Shown here in pieces: positions 27,519 through 37,172 of a stretch of DNA of 64,000 nucleotides. This stretch comes from Streptomyces violaceorubidus (GTDB taxonomy: Bacteria > Actinomycetota > Actinomycetes > Streptomycetales > Streptomycetaceae). Position 1 is the stretch's first letter; each line of letters opens with the position of its first letter. The stretch spans positions 248,001 to 312,000 of the forward strand of contig NZ_JODM01000006.1 in NCBI RefSeq assembly GCF_000717995.1, written 5' to 3'. The notes beneath the pieces are model-generated. The model did no database searches. It was not told the DNA's origin and was given only the letters and a program-made list of their open reading frames with translations. The position numbers were made by a program, and so were the translations under genes.

Positions 27519-28529
27519 TCAGCCGGGAAACCGTCCGGTGCTGCGCAGCGTCCAGCGCCGTTCGGCGTAGGCCAGGTCGTCGCGCCACAGCCGCCCGGCC
27601 GTACGGCGCATCAGCGGGCGCAGCACGGGGGCGGCGGCCCGGGCCACGGCGAAGCCGGGCCGGTCCGAGGCGGCGACCACCGCCTCGACCACGGCGGTGC
27701 GGGGACGCTCGTGGTCCGGCCCGGTCAGCGGCGTCGCGTGCGTCTCGACCACGGACGTGGCACCCTCCCCGTCGGTGATGCGCATGACGACCGTGCGCGG
27801 CTCCGGCGCGGTGAACTCGGCCCGCACCGGGACCACGAGCCGCCCCGCCACCCGGAAGGAGACGTCGACGACGAAGGCGTCGGGCTCGTCCCCCTGCGGC
27901 TCCCGCACCACCGAGAGGTCGACGAACGAGTACGGATGGAACCACGAGCCGTGCCACGGATCGAGCCGGTTGGCCACCACGTCCTGTGGTTCGCACCGCC
28001 CCGTCGCCGTGAACACGGAGTCGACACCCCGGCCGGCCGCGGGCCGGACGGGCACGACGGGCCGCTCGGTGGGCTCCTCGCCGCCCACCTCGTCCAGCCG
28101 TACCCACACGAGTACGCCGTCGTCGTGGACGGGGAACGGCCGCCAGCCGGCGGACGCGGAACCGTCCAGGGCAAGCCCGTGCCAGTGGCAGACCAGCGTG
28201 CCGCACACCACCCGGCCGTCGCGCAGCGGAGCGCCCAGGTGCGGGCAGATGCCCGGACCGGCATGGGGCTCGCCGTCCTGCGAGCGCCACAGCACGACCT
28301 CCGCACCACCGACCGTCCGGCCGTAGGGCCGGTCGCCCGCCCGCACCTGCCGGGAGGCGCCCACCACGAACCAGTTGCCGGACGGACGGGCCGACGCCCT
28401 CTTGAGCGCGTCGGCGATGAGCGCGGGACGTGCCTGGCGCCACGTCGGAGTCTGAGCCGCCCAGTGGGGACCGGAACCACGTCGGCGCAGGGGTGGCGAC
28501 CACCGCTTGCCGTTCCCTCGACCGCTCAC
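27519..28529 (-). CDS. crtV: Rieske-type iron-sulfur protein at the crtV position (DUF5914-like)
   Basis: A 336-residue protein with an N-terminal Rieske [2Fe-2S] domain: [11 protein letters not shown] (C-x-H) and [10 protein letters not shown] (C-x2-H), about residues 85-110. The rest is a ligand-binding domain with [13 protein letters not shown] and two conserved His, resembling Rieske oxygenase-like proteins of carotenoid loci. It is the fourth gene of crtE-I-B-V. The symbol follows that position; crtV is described in S. griseus and S. coelicolor as not needed for isorenieratene. The GTG overlaps the crtB stop (GTGA). Confidence 0.78.
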   Translation of the reverse strand: MSGRGNGKRWSPPLRRRGSGPHWAAQTPTWRQARPALIADALKRASARPSGNWFVVGASRQVRAGDRPYGRTVGGAEVVLWRSQDGEPHAGPGICPHLGAPLRDGRVVCGTLVCHWHGLALDGSASAGWRPFPVHDDGVLVWVRLDEVGGEEPTERPVVPVRPAAGRGVDSVFTATGRCEPQDVVANRLDPWHGSWFHPYSFVDLSVVREPQGDEPDAFVVDVSFRVAGRLVVPVRAEFTAPEPRTVVMRITDGEGATSVVETHATPLTGPDHERPRTAVVEAVVAASDRPGFAVARAAAPVLRPLMRRTAGRLWRDDLAYAERRWTLRSTGRFPG

Positions 28530-29521
28530 CGCACCGGACCCTTCCCATCGACTGCCGACGCTCCTGCCCGTGCCACGCGGTGCTCGGTGCGCGCACGCAA
28601 CCGGGCACCGGCTACGCGCAGCACCCCGGCCGCGGCCGTCGCCGCCCGACGCCGACGCGACACCACCGCACGACGGTGCAGCACGCTGTAACCCTGCTCG
28701 GCGATCGCGTCGAGAATCCCGCCGTAGAGGGTGAACGCGGCACGGATGCAGGGACGCACCCGTGGATCGAGCATGGCGATGCCCGGCTCCGCCGCCCGGT
28801 ACACGCGCCGCGTCATGGCCTCCGCCGTCACGAGAGCGGCCCGGATGCGCCGGTCGCGGCGCCCGGTACGCCTGCTCCACTCCAGCAGGGACCGGTCCAC
28901 GCCGTGCGCGGCCAGCAGATCACCGGGCAGGTAGATCCGCCCGCGGTCGAGATCCTCGCCGACGTCGCGCAGGAAGTTGGTGAGCTGGAACGCGACGCCG
29001 AGCGCGGCCGCGTGCGGCGCCGCCTCCTCCCGGGGCGTGACCGTGCCGAGGACCGGCAGCATCTGCAGGCCGATGACCGCCGCCGAACCGTGCATGTACC
29101 CGCGCAGATCGGCGTAGGTCGGGTAGTGGATGACGGTCAGATCGGCGCGCATCGAGGACAGGAAGTCGGCGAAGAGCGCGTGATCGATGCCGTACCGGCC
29201 GGCGGTGTCCGCGACGGCCCTGACCACGGGTTCGCGGCCCGCCCGGGTGAACAGCCCGGCCGCCAGATCGCTCTCCAGGCGCCGCAGCGACCGGTCGCGT
29301 TCCTCGGTCGTGCGGTGCCGGTCGAGGTCGTCCACGATGTCGTCCGCCCAGCGGGCGAAGCCGTACAGGGCGTGCACGGCGGAGCGGCGTTCGAGTGGCA
29401 GCAGGCGGGTGGCCAGGAAGTAGGTCCTGCCATGGCGGGCATTGAGCCGGCGGCACCGGGTGTAGGCGGCGCGCAGCAGAGGATCGGTGATCCCCGCCGC
29501 GTCCAGTTCACGACGGGTCAT
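28526..29521 (-). CDS. crtB: Phytoene synthase
   Basis: A 331-residue prenyl-condensing enzyme that joins two geranylgeranyl diphosphates into phytoene. The two Asp-rich sites are visible: DDIVDDLDR near residue 63 and [20 protein letters not shown] near 181. The [10 protein letters not shown] helix between them is family-typical. The ATG at 29521 follows CAGGTG; a GTG at 29527 is in frame. The start lies inside the end of crtI (14-bp overlap) and the stop overlaps crtV, so it is in the middle of a tightly coupled operon. Confidence 0.95.
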   Translation of the reverse strand: MTRRELDAAGITDPLLRAAYTRCRRLNARHGRTYFLATRLLPLERRSAVHALYGFARWADDIVDDLDRHRTTEERDRSLRRLESDLAAGLFTRAGREPVVRAVADTAGRYGIDHALFADFLSSMRADLTVIHYPTYADLRGYMHGSAAVIGLQMLPVLGTVTPREEAAPHAAALGVAFQLTNFLRDVGEDLDRGRIYLPGDLLAAHGVDRSLLEWSRRTGRRDRRIRAALVTAEAMTRRVYRAAEPGIAMLDPRVRPCIRAAFTLYGGILDAIAEQGYSVLHRRAVVSRRRRAATAAAGVLRVAGARLRARTEHRVARAGASAVDGKGPVR

Positions 29522-31079
29522 CGGCACCTGCCGGGACCGGGGCGGGAGCCGTGGCGAAAGGCGCGGGGGACCGACGCGTTCGGGCGGGCCGGGCCTCGGC
29601 GCCGCCGGTGACCCGCGCGGCGGCGAGTTTGCCGCTGATCAGGACGGTCGGAACGCCGACACCCGGGGTGGTCCCGCAACCCGCGAGCACCACGTTGTCC
29701 AGCCCCCGTACGAGGTTGCGCGGGCGGAAGGGGCCGGTCTGGGCGAAGGTGTGGGAGACCGAGAAGGGGCTGCCCGCCGCATGGCCCTGCGCGTCCCAGT
29801 CGAGCGGCGTCACCAGGAACTCCTCCTGGACGCTCTCCGCGAACCCCTCCAGCCCACGTTTCTCCAGTACGCCGACGAGACTGTCGCGGTAGCGCGGGCC
29901 GAGGTCGCGCCAGGCGGCGGCATCCGGACCGACGTCCGTGTTGGGACATGGCGCGAGGACGTAGTGGACGTGGTGCCCCGGCGGTGCCAGGTCGGGATCG
30001 TTCGTGGTGGGGCGAGTGATCAGCAGGGAAGGGTCGCTCATCAGTTCTCCGGTACGGGTCAGCTCGTCGAAGGTGCGCTCCCACGCGGCGCCGAAGGAGA
30101 TGGTGTGGTGGGCGAGGTGCGGCCAGGTGCGGTCGGTACCCGCGTGCAGGATCACGGCCGACGGTGAGTGCCGCAGCCGTGCCGGACGCCGGGGTGCCCG
30201 CCCCAGCAGCCCGTAGGCGGCGGGCAGTTCGCACGTCAGCACCACGGCGTCGCAGGCGATGCGCTCGCCGGCGGCCAGGCGGACGGCCCGCACCCGGCCC
30301 GCGGACCGCTCCAGCGCGTCCACCTCGGCCGTCCAGCGCAGATCGGCACCGGCGTCTGCCGCCGCGTCGGCCATGGCGCGCGGAAGCGCGTGCATGCCGC
30401 CCTTGGGGAACCAGACGCCGGCCACCGTGTCCATGTACGCGATCACCGCGTAGGCCGCGAGCGCGCGGGCCGGGGCCACCCCGGCGTACAGCGCCTGGAA
30501 GGAGAAGACGCGGCGCAGGCGCTCGTCGGACAGGAAGCGGCCGATGCGACCGTCCAGCCGTCCGAATCCCCCCAGTGCCGCCAGCCGGGCCAGGTCCGGG
30601 TGCAGCAGCTGGAAGGGGGAGTCGAAGTTGGTGTCGATGAAACGGCGCATCTGCGCCTGGTACAGACGTGCGAGCCACTGCCGCAGATCCCGGTATCCGG
30701 CCGCCTGCGCCGGTCCGGCGAAGCGGCGCACCTCGGCCTCCATCGCCTCGCCGTCGGTGTGCACGTCGAGTGAGGAACCGTCCGCGAAACCGGCCCGGTA
30801 GGCCGGATCCAGAGCCGTCAGTTCGACACGGCGGTGGAGGCTGTCCCCGACGGCGGCGAACGCCTCGTCGGCCAGCTGCGGCATGGTCAGCACCGTGGGA
30901 CCGGTGTCCATCTCGTACCCGGCCCGCCGTACCCGGCCGGCCCGGCCGCCGGGGCCGGGATCCCGTTCGACGACGGTGACCCTGCGGCCCGCACCCAGCA
31001 GGTGCAGGGCGCAGGCCAGCCCGGACAGCCCGGCCCCGACCACGACGACGTGGTCGGTCGGCCCCTGCACCCGCTTCAC
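29508..31079 (-). CDS. crtI: Phytoene desaturase
   Basis: A 523-residue FAD-dependent desaturase converting phytoene to lycopene. The N-terminal FAD motif is [17 protein letters not shown] (about 10-26), followed by [20 protein letters not shown], and the CrtI C-terminal signature [23 protein letters not shown] with ISGKLAA. The GAC(S)FGAAWERTF and [24 protein letters not shown] segments are also characteristic. The GTG start overlaps the crtE stop (GTGA). The last 40 residues are a Pro/Ala-rich tail. Confidence 0.95.
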   Translation of the reverse strand: MKRVQGPTDHVVVVGAGLSGLACALHLLGAGRRVTVVERDPGPGGRAGRVRRAGYEMDTGPTVLTMPQLADEAFAAVGDSLHRRVELTALDPAYRAGFADGSSLDVHTDGEAMEAEVRRFAGPAQAAGYRDLRQWLARLYQAQMRRFIDTNFDSPFQLLHPDLARLAALGGFGRLDGRIGRFLSDERLRRVFSFQALYAGVAPARALAAYAVIAYMDTVAGVWFPKGGMHALPRAMADAAADAGADLRWTAEVDALERSAGRVRAVRLAAGERIACDAVVLTCELPAAYGLLGRAPRRPARLRHSPSAVILHAGTDRTWPHLAHHTISFGAAWERTFDELTRTGELMSDPSLLITRPTTNDPDLAPPGHHVHYVLAPCPNTDVGPDAAAWRDLGPRYRDSLVGVLEKRGLEGFAESVQEEFLVTPLDWDAQGHAAGSPFSVSHTFAQTGPFRPRNLVRGLDNVVLAGCGTTPGVGVPTVLISGKLAAARVTGGAEARPARTRRSPAPFATAPAPVPAGADDPS

Positions 31080-32218
31080 GCGACCTCCTCCGCGCGGAGC
31101 GGGACCGCGCCCGTCGCGCGCCCGATCAGCGCGGCGAACTCGTGCCGCGCGGCCGGACGTGCGCCGCAGCGGTCGAAGTGCGCGAGGCTCATGTCCGTCA
31201 GCTCCCCGATCTTCGCCTCCACCAGGTCCCGGGCACCGGTGCGCACCAGCGCGGACCGCACCTGCCGGACGGCCCTGTCGGTCGTCGGGTCCGTGTCCGG
31301 AGCCAGTGCCGCGGCCGACAGGTGGTCGTCGGCGGCATCGGCGAGTCGGACGGCGACGGCGAGCAGGTAGGTGAGCTTGCGGGAGCGCAGGTCGTCGTCG
31401 GCCGGCTTCCCGGTCAGCGCGGGGTCGCCGAAGGCGCCCAGGAGGTCGTCGCGCAACTGGAAGGCCAGCCCGGCGCACCGGCCCGCCGCCCTCAGCGCCT
31501 CCAGTGCGTCCCCGTCGGCTCCGGCCAGCACCGCTCCCAGCGCGAGGGGCCGCGCGACGGTGTACAGGGCACTCTTCAAGGTGGCGATGGCCAGCGCCTC
31601 GTCGACACCGCAGGACCGTGCCGCCTGGGCGTGCAGGTCGCGGTACTGCCCGGCGACCATCTCGGTGCGCATCGCCCTCCACTCGCCGTGCAGGCGCGTG
31701 CCGTGCGGCGTACCGAGTGCCGTCTCCGCCAGCAGGTCGTCCGCCCAGGCGAGGGCCAGGTCACCGGCCAGGACGGCGGCCGAGGTGCCGAAGGACTCCG
31801 CCGAGCCGTGCATCCCCGCTGCCCAGTGTCCGCGGGCCAGGTCGACGTGCAGGGCCGGTCCGCCTCGTCGCTGCACGGAGCCGTCCATCACGTCGTCGTG
31901 GATCAGAGCACACGCCTGGAGCAGTTCGAGTGCGGCTCCCGTGCGCAGGACGGCCGTGGCGTCTCCCGAGCCGCCCGCGGCGCGCCAGCCGCAGTGGGCG
32001 AACGCGGTACGCAGCCGCTTTCCGCCCCGCGCGGTCAGCGCCGCGAGACGGCCGGCCAGTTCCCGTGCGAAGACGGGGTCGACGACACGGGAGTGACGCA
32101 GCCGTTCGTCCAGTACCTGTTCGAGGACGGTGCCGACCGCGTTCGCCGCGGCGGTCGCGGTGAGGGGGTCGTCGACCCGTTCGGCCGGTGGGGCCACCAT
32201 CGGCGGCAGTCCAGGCAT
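31076..32218 (-). CDS. crtE: Geranylgeranyl diphosphate synthase (polyprenyl synthetase)
   Basis: A 380-residue isoprenyl diphosphate synthase. The first Asp-rich motif is LIHDDVMDGS (about 106-115), the second LAFQLRDDLLGAFGDP (about 256-270, DDxxG form usual in actinobacterial CrtE). A GKRLRTAFAH segment near 68 binds isopentenyl diphosphate. The ATG at 32218 lies 6 nt after AGAAGGGG; a GTG at 32251 is in frame but not SD-led. It is the first gene of crtEIBV. An octamer GGGGTGAA at 32333-32326 (minus strand), 108 nt upstream, is shared with the crtY upstream region. Confidence 0.93.
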   Translation of the reverse strand: MPGLPPMVAPPAERVDDPLTATAAANAVGTVLEQVLDERLRHSRVVDPVFARELAGRLAALTARGGKRLRTAFAHCGWRAAGGSGDATAVLRTGAALELLQACALIHDDVMDGSVQRRGGPALHVDLARGHWAAGMHGSAESFGTSAAVLAGDLALAWADDLLAETALGTPHGTRLHGEWRAMRTEMVAGQYRDLHAQAARSCGVDEALAIATLKSALYTVARPLALGAVLAGADGDALEALRAAGRCAGLAFQLRDDLLGAFGDPALTGKPADDDLRSRKLTYLLAVAVRLADAADDHLSAAALAPDTDPTTDRAVRQVRSALVRTGARDLVEAKIGELTDMSLAHFDRCGARPAARHEFAALIGRATGAVPLRAEEVA

Positions 32219-32354
32219 GCGCAGCCCCTTCTCACTCTTGGTTGTCCGCACGCCACTGCTTCCACCGGGTGCCCTGTTGCGGATGCACTGATTTCTGCCC
32301 GCGCCGGCGCCGGGTCCGGTCCGACTTCACCCCGCCGGCGCAACGGCAGGAGCG

Positions 32355-32632
32355 TCACGGCGGTGTGTCACCCCGCGCACGCTCCTGTTCGCGTACCTCC
32401 GGAAGGCCGGCGAACCGGTCCAACTGCCGTACCGGCCGGGCCACGCGGTGAGTGCCGGGCAGCAGTCCCCGGTGGCGGTCGAGGACCAGTCCGTGACGGC
32501 GGCGGGGTGCGTCCAGCCCGTCTCCCGCGCCTGGGCCAGGAGGGTGCGCAGGCATCGCGGACCAGCACCAGGTGGGCCTTGGCCCGGCGTGAGGAAGTGC
32601 GGGCCCAGTCGGTCACCGGAGAGCCAGCGCAC
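32355..32632 (-). pseudogene. Remnant of a cryptochrome/photolyase-family (FeS-BCP type) gene
   Basis: Three short matches in three frames fit one decayed protein. Frame one starts with GTG at 32632 and gives RWLSGDRLGPHFL, the N-terminus of prokaryotic cryptochrome/photolyase-related proteins. A second frame gives AKAHLVLVRDAC, the next conserved block (usually RKAHLVLSAMRH). A third frame gives VLDRHRGLLPGTHRVARPV then RQLDRFAGLPEVREQERARG and a stop at 32355, like the family C-terminus. A full gene is about 1.5 kb; here about 280 bp remain, so most of the middle is deleted and frames are broken. It starts 11 bp after the photolyase stop, so it was once its operon partner. Confidence 0.65.
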
Positions 32633-32643
32633 GACGCGTCCCC

Positions 32644-34017
32644 TCAGTCACGGCCGCGGGCGTGCTTGAAGCGCGCGAGCCCGTCGGCGAGGTCGATGAG
32701 CGGGTCCGGGTAGTCGAGTTCCCCTCGTTCCGCTGCCGCCAGGCGCCAGGGTTCGTGCACCTTCCTGCCGTTCACGCTCCCGAGTTCGGGGACCCAGCGC
32801 CGTACGTAGATGCCGTCCGGGTCGAACCGCTTGGCCTGGAGGAGCGGATTGAGGACGCGGTGGGGGCGGGTGTCGGTGCCGGTGCCGGCGACCCACTGCC
32901 AGTTGAGCTGGTTGTTGACGACATCGCCGTCCACGAGGAGGTCCAGGAAGTGCCGGGCGCCGATCCGCCAGTCGACGTACAGCGTCTTGGTCAGGAAACT
33001 CGCCACCAGCAACCGTGCCCGGTTGTGCATCCAGCCCTGGTGGCGCAACTGGCGCATGGCCGCGTCGACGACCGGGTAACCCGTGCGTCCGTCCCGCCAG
33101 GCGGCGATGTCCTCGGCGGCGTCCTCCTCGTCACGCCAGCGGTCGTGCCGGGTGCGGTAGTCCTTCACCGATGCCTCGGGCCGGGCCGCCAGCACCTGGT
33201 GGTGGAAGTCCCGCCAGCACACCTGGCGGACGAACGCCTCCGCGCCGGGCCCGCCGTGCGCCCGGGCCCGGTGGACGAGTTCCAGCGCGGAGAGCGCACC
33301 GAAGTGGAGATACGGCGAAAGCCTGGACGTGGCATCGTCCGCGAGGTCGTCGTGCCGGTCCTCGTAACGGGACAGCCCGGAGCGCGACCACCGTGCGAAC
33401 CGGTCGCGCCCGGCCGTTTCACCCCCGGCCGCAAGACCGGGCGAGGCACCGGCCACGTCCGCGCGGTCGGGCAGCGGCTCGCCGCGGACCCCGTCCGGAA
33501 CACGCACGGTGCGCGGAGCGGCCAGGGGCTGTCTCGACGACACCTGCGACCAGCGACGGAAGTACGGAGTGAACACCGCGAAGTGGTCGGAGCCCGAGGG
33601 CGTCACCGCCCCCGGGGCGACGGCGGTGATCACCGTCTCGTGCACGCGCAGCGCGACACCGTCCTCGCCCAGTCCCTCACGCAGTCGTTCCTCGCGGCGC
33701 TGGGCGTACGCGGTGACGCCCGCGGCGACGTGCACCTCGGTGGCCCCGCACTCGGCGGCGACCGCGCGGACCTCCCTGACGACCGGTCCGTGGCGGACCA
33801 CGAGGCGGCCACCGCGGTGGCGCAGCGAGGAGTCGAGGTCGCTGAGACAGTCGGCGAGGAAGGCCCTGCGGTTGGGGGCGTCGAACCCCGCCGCGTGGAT
33901 GCCGGCGTCGAGGACGAACAGGGGCACCACCTCGTCCGCCGCCTCGAGCGCGGCGTGCAGAGGCGGGTGATCGTGCAGACGCAGGTCCGAGGTGAACAGG
34001 ACGACCGCGACGGTCAT
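32644..34017 (-). CDS. phrB: Deoxyribodipyrimidine (CPD) photolyase, class I
   Basis: A 457-residue light-driven DNA repair enzyme. The N-terminal photolyase domain begins VAVVLFTSDLRLHDHPPL and binds the antenna chromophore. The FAD domain has LSPYLHFGALSALE near 250, QVCWRDFHHQVL near 290, TGYPVVDAAMRQL near 330 and the WMHNRARLLVASFLTK and DIVNNQLNWQW-type (VVNNQLNWQW) repair-site segments. The ATG at 34017 has AGGAG 7 nt upstream. Position upstream of crtE on the same strand fits the photolyase known to be co-induced with carotenoids by light in Streptomyces. Confidence 0.95.
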   Translation of the reverse strand: MTVAVVLFTSDLRLHDHPPLHAALEAADEVVPLFVLDAGIHAAGFDAPNRRAFLADCLSDLDSSLRHRGGRLVVRHGPVVREVRAVAAECGATEVHVAAGVTAYAQRREERLREGLGEDGVALRVHETVITAVAPGAVTPSGSDHFAVFTPYFRRWSQVSSRQPLAAPRTVRVPDGVRGEPLPDRADVAGASPGLAAGGETAGRDRFARWSRSGLSRYEDRHDDLADDATSRLSPYLHFGALSALELVHRARAHGGPGAEAFVRQVCWRDFHHQVLAARPEASVKDYRTRHDRWRDEEDAAEDIAAWRDGRTGYPVVDAAMRQLRHQGWMHNRARLLVASFLTKTLYVDWRIGARHFLDLLVDGDVVNNQLNWQWVAGTGTDTRPHRVLNPLLQAKRFDPDGIYVRRWVPELGSVNGRKVHEPWRLAAAERGELDYPDPLIDLADGLARFKHARGRD

Positions 34018-34267
34018 GGCGTCACTCCTGGCGCAGTGGTGCGTGGACGAAGGCTCAGTCCTCCACACTTAACCGGCTGCGTGGACGCCGGATGCGCCGC
34101 GACCGGCCATCACTCCTGCGGGTGAGCGGGCCCTCGGCGGCGGCCCGACCGATGGTGCGCACGAAATGCCTGTCGATCACCATCATCCGGCCACTGTCCA
34201 CCGCTACGGCGCGGGCTTGTGCGGGCCGGTCCTGCTGGTCTTCGCATGTCAGCCGCGAACTGGTTCC
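34018..34267. other. Non-coding gap between photolyase and kinase genes
   Basis: About 250 bp with no supported gene. It must hold the photolyase promoter on the minus strand; no confident -35/-10 pair was found. Short fragments of open frame on both strands have no family similarity. Confidence 0.5.
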
Positions 34268-35710
34268 TCAGTGGTCGGCGAACCCGGTGTGGGTCATGGT
34301 GGCCGCCACGCCCGCCACCTTCACGTCCACGACGACCTTGCCCCTGGTCCACCGGGTCGCCGTGCCGTCCGGCGCGCCCAGCGTCTCCAGGACCGACAGG
34401 GGAAGGCGCTCCCGGTCCCCGGGATCGGGATAGAAGGCGATCAGGCACAACCGGCCGCGCTTGTTGAAGGCGTACTGGGTGTCCATCGTGACCCCGCAGA
34501 ACGTCTCGGGGCCCTGTCCCGTGACCCACCACTCGCCGTTCTCCTGCGCCGCCCCCGGGAACCTCGCCCGGAAGTCGGCGACGTCCTCCCCCCAGGCGAG
34601 GCCGTTCCAGCCCTGCGCGAGGGAGCGCGGGTCCGGGGCGGCCGGGCCCGCGTGTTCCGGGGTGCCGCGGCCGTTCCTGCGGCCGGTGGGGATCAGCCGG
34701 GCAAGTCCGCGCCGCCGGTGCGGAGAAGGGGGCGGGGCGTCGGGTGCGGCGCCGGCCTCGTAGGGCTTCGTGTCGGCGGCGGACGGCTTCGCGACCGTCG
34801 TGCCGTCTGCCGCCGCGTCTTCCTCCCCGTCGGCGCCGACGCCGTGTGCGGCCTCGAAGTCGCTGATCATGCGGGTGATCGCGGGCGGGACCCAATGGTC
34901 CGTCCCTGCGTCGTCGGAGAGGGAGTCGAGGATGCCGGCCGCGGTGGGGCGGCTGTCCGGGTCCTTGGCCAGGCAGGCGGCGACCAGGCCGCGCAGTTCG
35001 TGATCGACCAGGGCGAGGTCCGGCTCCTCCTGGACGATCCGGTAGAGCATCGCCGCGGGATGCCCGTCACCGAACGGGGCGCGCCCGGTGGCGGCGAAGG
35101 TCAGCACCGAACCGAGGGCGAACACGTCGCTGGCCGGACCGATCCCGCGGTCCCCACGCGCCTGTTCGGGCGACATGTAGGCGGGGGTGCCCGCGACGAC
35201 GCCGCTGACCGTGTGCGACGAGGCCTCCAGCGCCCGTGCGATGCCGAAGTCGATGACCCGCGGTCCGTCGGCCGCCACGATGACGTTGCCCGGTTTGAGG
35301 TCGCGGTGCACGAGGCCGCACCGGTGGATGGCGTCGAGCCCCTCGGCCAGACCGGCCGCCAGGACCCGCAGCGCCCGGGTCGGCAGCCCGCCGTGCTCGC
35401 TCACCACCGCGTGCAGCGAGGGGCCGGGCACGAAGGCACTGACCAGCCAGGGGCGTTCCGCGTCCGGGTCGGCGTCGACGACCTGTGCGGTGAAGAAGCC
35501 GCCGACCCGCCGGGCCGCCTCGACCTCCCGGGCGAAGCTCCGCCGGAATGCGGCGTCGGCCCCGTACTCCGGGCGGATCACCTTGACGGCCACGGGTCTT
35601 CCGCCCGCCGACCGTCCGAGGAACACCTGTCCCATGCCGCCGGAGCCGAGCCGGCTCACGAGCCGGTATGCGCCTATGCGGTCCGGATCCCCAGCCTTCA
35701 GTGCTTCCAT
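34268..35710 (-). CDS. Serine/threonine protein kinase, soluble, with C-terminal domain of unknown function
   Basis: A 480-residue Hanks-type kinase. The kinase domain (about 10-270) has the P-loop LGSGGMGQVFLG, the ATP lysine in VAVKVI, catalytic HRDLKPGN, DFG in VIDFGIARAL and the APE-like MSPEQARG. A disordered Pro/Ala linker (about 300-355) leads to a C-terminal domain of about 120 residues (LAQGWNGLAWGEDVADFRAR ... GETFCGV-type CGVTMDTQYAFNKRGRL). Unlike PknB it has no transmembrane helix or PASTA repeats, so it is cytoplasmic; the C-terminal domain may sense a ligand or be a substrate dock. ATG at 35710 follows AGGGGGG. Confidence 0.9.
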   Translation of the reverse strand: MEALKAGDPDRIGAYRLVSRLGSGGMGQVFLGRSAGGRPVAVKVIRPEYGADAAFRRSFAREVEAARRVGGFFTAQVVDADPDAERPWLVSAFVPGPSLHAVVSEHGGLPTRALRVLAAGLAEGLDAIHRCGLVHRDLKPGNVIVAADGPRVIDFGIARALEASSHTVSGVVAGTPAYMSPEQARGDRGIGPASDVFALGSVLTFAATGRAPFGDGHPAAMLYRIVQEEPDLALVDHELRGLVAACLAKDPDSRPTAAGILDSLSDDAGTDHWVPPAITRMISDFEAAHGVGADGEEDAAADGTTVAKPSAADTKPYEAGAAPDAPPPSPHRRRGLARLIPTGRRNGRGTPEHAGPAAPDPRSLAQGWNGLAWGEDVADFRARFPGAAQENGEWWVTGQGPETFCGVTMDTQYAFNKRGRLCLIAFYPDPGDRERLPLSVLETLGAPDGTATRWTRGKVVVDVKVAGVAATMTHTGFADH

Positions 35711-35984
35711 CGGCCCCCCTGTCGCCCGACTCCGCAGATCTTCCCAGACACCGACCTGATACGCAGGAGGTTGGCGCCTTGGTTCCCGGACTCGCGCGTC
35801 GGCCGGCCAGGTCCGCGGCGCGTCCTCGCCGGGCGCGCACCCGGCCCGGGAGAACTGGTGGGCCGCCGGCCGCGTCGTCGGTCCCGCCACCGGCTACGAC
35901 GAGCGCATGACAGGGGTGCCCGACGCGCCCGAGGCGTCCGACGTGCCTGCCGATCCCGGCCGGTAGGCGCCGCGCCCGTCCTCG

Positions 35985-37034
35985 TCAGCCAGGTGCGCCG
36001 CCGGGCGTCCGCGCCGCTCCGCCCGGTGGCGCCGTGCTCTGCCGTACGACGAGATGGGTCGCCAGCTCGATGCGCCGCCCGGCCCGGCCGGGGTCGTCCG
36101 GGCGGAACAGCATGCGGGTGGCCTCCTCGGCCATGTGCCGCAGCGGCTGGTGGACGGTGGTCAGCGGCGGGCTCGACCACTGGGCCAGCGGCACGTCGTC
36201 GTAACCGACGACCGAGAGGTCCTGAGGGACCCTCAGTCCGCTGACCCGGGCCGCCTCCAGCACACCGAGCGCCTGGAGATCGCTGCCCGCGAAGACCGCC
36301 GTGGGCCGCCCGGGGCCGGCGAGCAGGTCCATGCCGTGCTCGAAGCCGCTCTGCACGCTGTAGTCGCCGTACCGGATCAGGGCCGGGTCGCTCGGCAGGC
36401 CCGCCATGGTCATCGCCGAGCGGTAGCCGTCGAGCCGGGCCAGGGAGCACAGCATGTCCTCGAACCCGGTGATGATCGCGACGCGTTCGTGTCCGTGATC
36501 GGTGAGGTGGCGGGTGGCCGCCAGCCCGCCGGCCCAGTTGGCGGAGCCGACGGAGGGGACGTCGGGGTCGGGGTCGCCGGCCGGGTCGACGATGACGAAG
36601 GGGATGTTCCAGGCCCGCAGCCGGTGCTTGACCTCCGCGGGGAGCGTGGAGAAGACCAGCACGACGCCCAGCGGTCTGCGCCGGAGCACGCCTTCGATCC
36701 AGTCCGGCGCGGGCGCGTGCCGGGTACCGCTCCGGGTGAGCACGACCTCGGTCCAGTTGGCCTTGGCCACGTCCTCGACACCCCGGACCAGCTCCATCGC
36801 CCAGACGCTGTCCAGCTCGTGGAAGACGAGTTCGACCAGCGGCGAGCGCGGTGGGCCCGCGGTACGGCGGCGGTAGCCGTGCAGTTCGAGGAGCCGCTCC
36901 ACCCTGGCCCGGGTGGAGGGGGAGACATCCGAACGACCGTTGAGGACCTTCGAAACTGTCGGAGGCGAGACCCCTGCCTCTTTCGCCACCTCAGCCAGGG
37001 TCACCCTGGCGCTCACCTCAACTTCATCGTGCAT
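35985..37034 (-). CDS. bxlR: LacI-family repressor of the xylo-oligosaccharide (bxl) locus
   Basis: A 349-residue LacI-type repressor. The DNA-binding domain (about 8-60) has VTLAEVAKEAGVSPPTVSKVLNGR and a hinge helix; the rest is a periplasmic-binding-like sensor with PLGVVLVFSTLP, FVIVDPAG, HLTDHGHERVAII, FAGSDLQALGVLEAA and VVGYDDVPLAQWSSPPLTTV. It is divergent from bxlE and should bind CGAAA-N-TTTCG-type operators, released by xylobiose-like sugars, as described for BxlR of S. thermoviolaceus. The ATG at 37034 has no good ribosome site. The symbol rests on context and operator type. Confidence 0.85.
   Translation of the reverse strand: MHDEVEVSARVTLAEVAKEAGVSPPTVSKVLNGRSDVSPSTRARVERLLELHGYRRRTAGPPRSPLVELVFHELDSVWAMELVRGVEDVAKANWTEVVLTRSGTRHAPAPDWIEGVLRRRPLGVVLVFSTLPAEVKHRLRAWNIPFVIVDPAGDPDPDVPSVGSANWAGGLAATRHLTDHGHERVAIITGFEDMLCSLARLDGYRSAMTMAGLPSDPALIRYGDYSVQSGFEHGMDLLAGPGRPTAVFAGSDLQALGVLEAARVSGLRVPQDLSVVGYDDVPLAQWSSPPLTTVHQPLRHMAEEATRMLFRPDDPGRAGRRIELATHLVVRQSTAPPGGAARTPGGAPG
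36951..36961. promoter_or_regulatory. Possible auxiliary BxlR operator inside bxlR
   Basis: CGAAACTGTCG differs by one base from the full operator CGAAACTTTCG at 37151-37161 and lies exactly 200 bp from it, within the codons of the DNA-binding helix. LacI-type repressors can loop between two sites. It may be chance, since the codons of this helix are constrained. Confidence 0.3.
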
Positions 37035-37090
37035 GCCGGAAGGATAGGCCATGCGGTCCATAACGTTTTGAGTCGGCAGCTGCACGGCCA

Positions 37091-37120
37091 TTGACCAGAA
37101 ATCCGGTCTCACTTTACTGT
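37091..37120 (+). promoter_or_regulatory. Probable bxlE promoter
   Basis: TTGACC at 37091-37096 and TACTGT at 37115-37120 are 18 bp apart, a housekeeping-type pair. The start of transcription would be near 37127, giving a leader of about 46 nt that contains the operator at 37151. Confidence 0.6.
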
Positions 37121-37150
37121 CCGACCAGCATGGACTTTCGGTGATGGCGC

Positions 37151-37161
37151 CGAAACTTTCG
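37151..37161. promoter_or_regulatory. BxlR/XlnR-type operator overlapping the bxlE ribosome site
   Basis: CGAAACTTTCG is a perfect CGAAA-N-TTTCG palindrome, the box known upstream of actinomycete xylanase and bxl genes. Its right edge touches the AAAGG ribosome site of bxlE, and the ATG follows 12 nt later. Half-site-like TTTCGG at 37136-37141 lies just upstream. BxlR bound here would act as a roadblock downstream of the promoter. Confidence 0.75.
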
Positions 37162-37172
37162 AAAGGCGAACG

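Noticed and set aside
35711..35984. A plus-strand frame ending ENWWAAGRVVGPATGYDERMTG before 35967
   Set aside because: It looks protein-like for about 25 residues but has no clear start or recognised family; could be a gene remnant, not supported enough to list.
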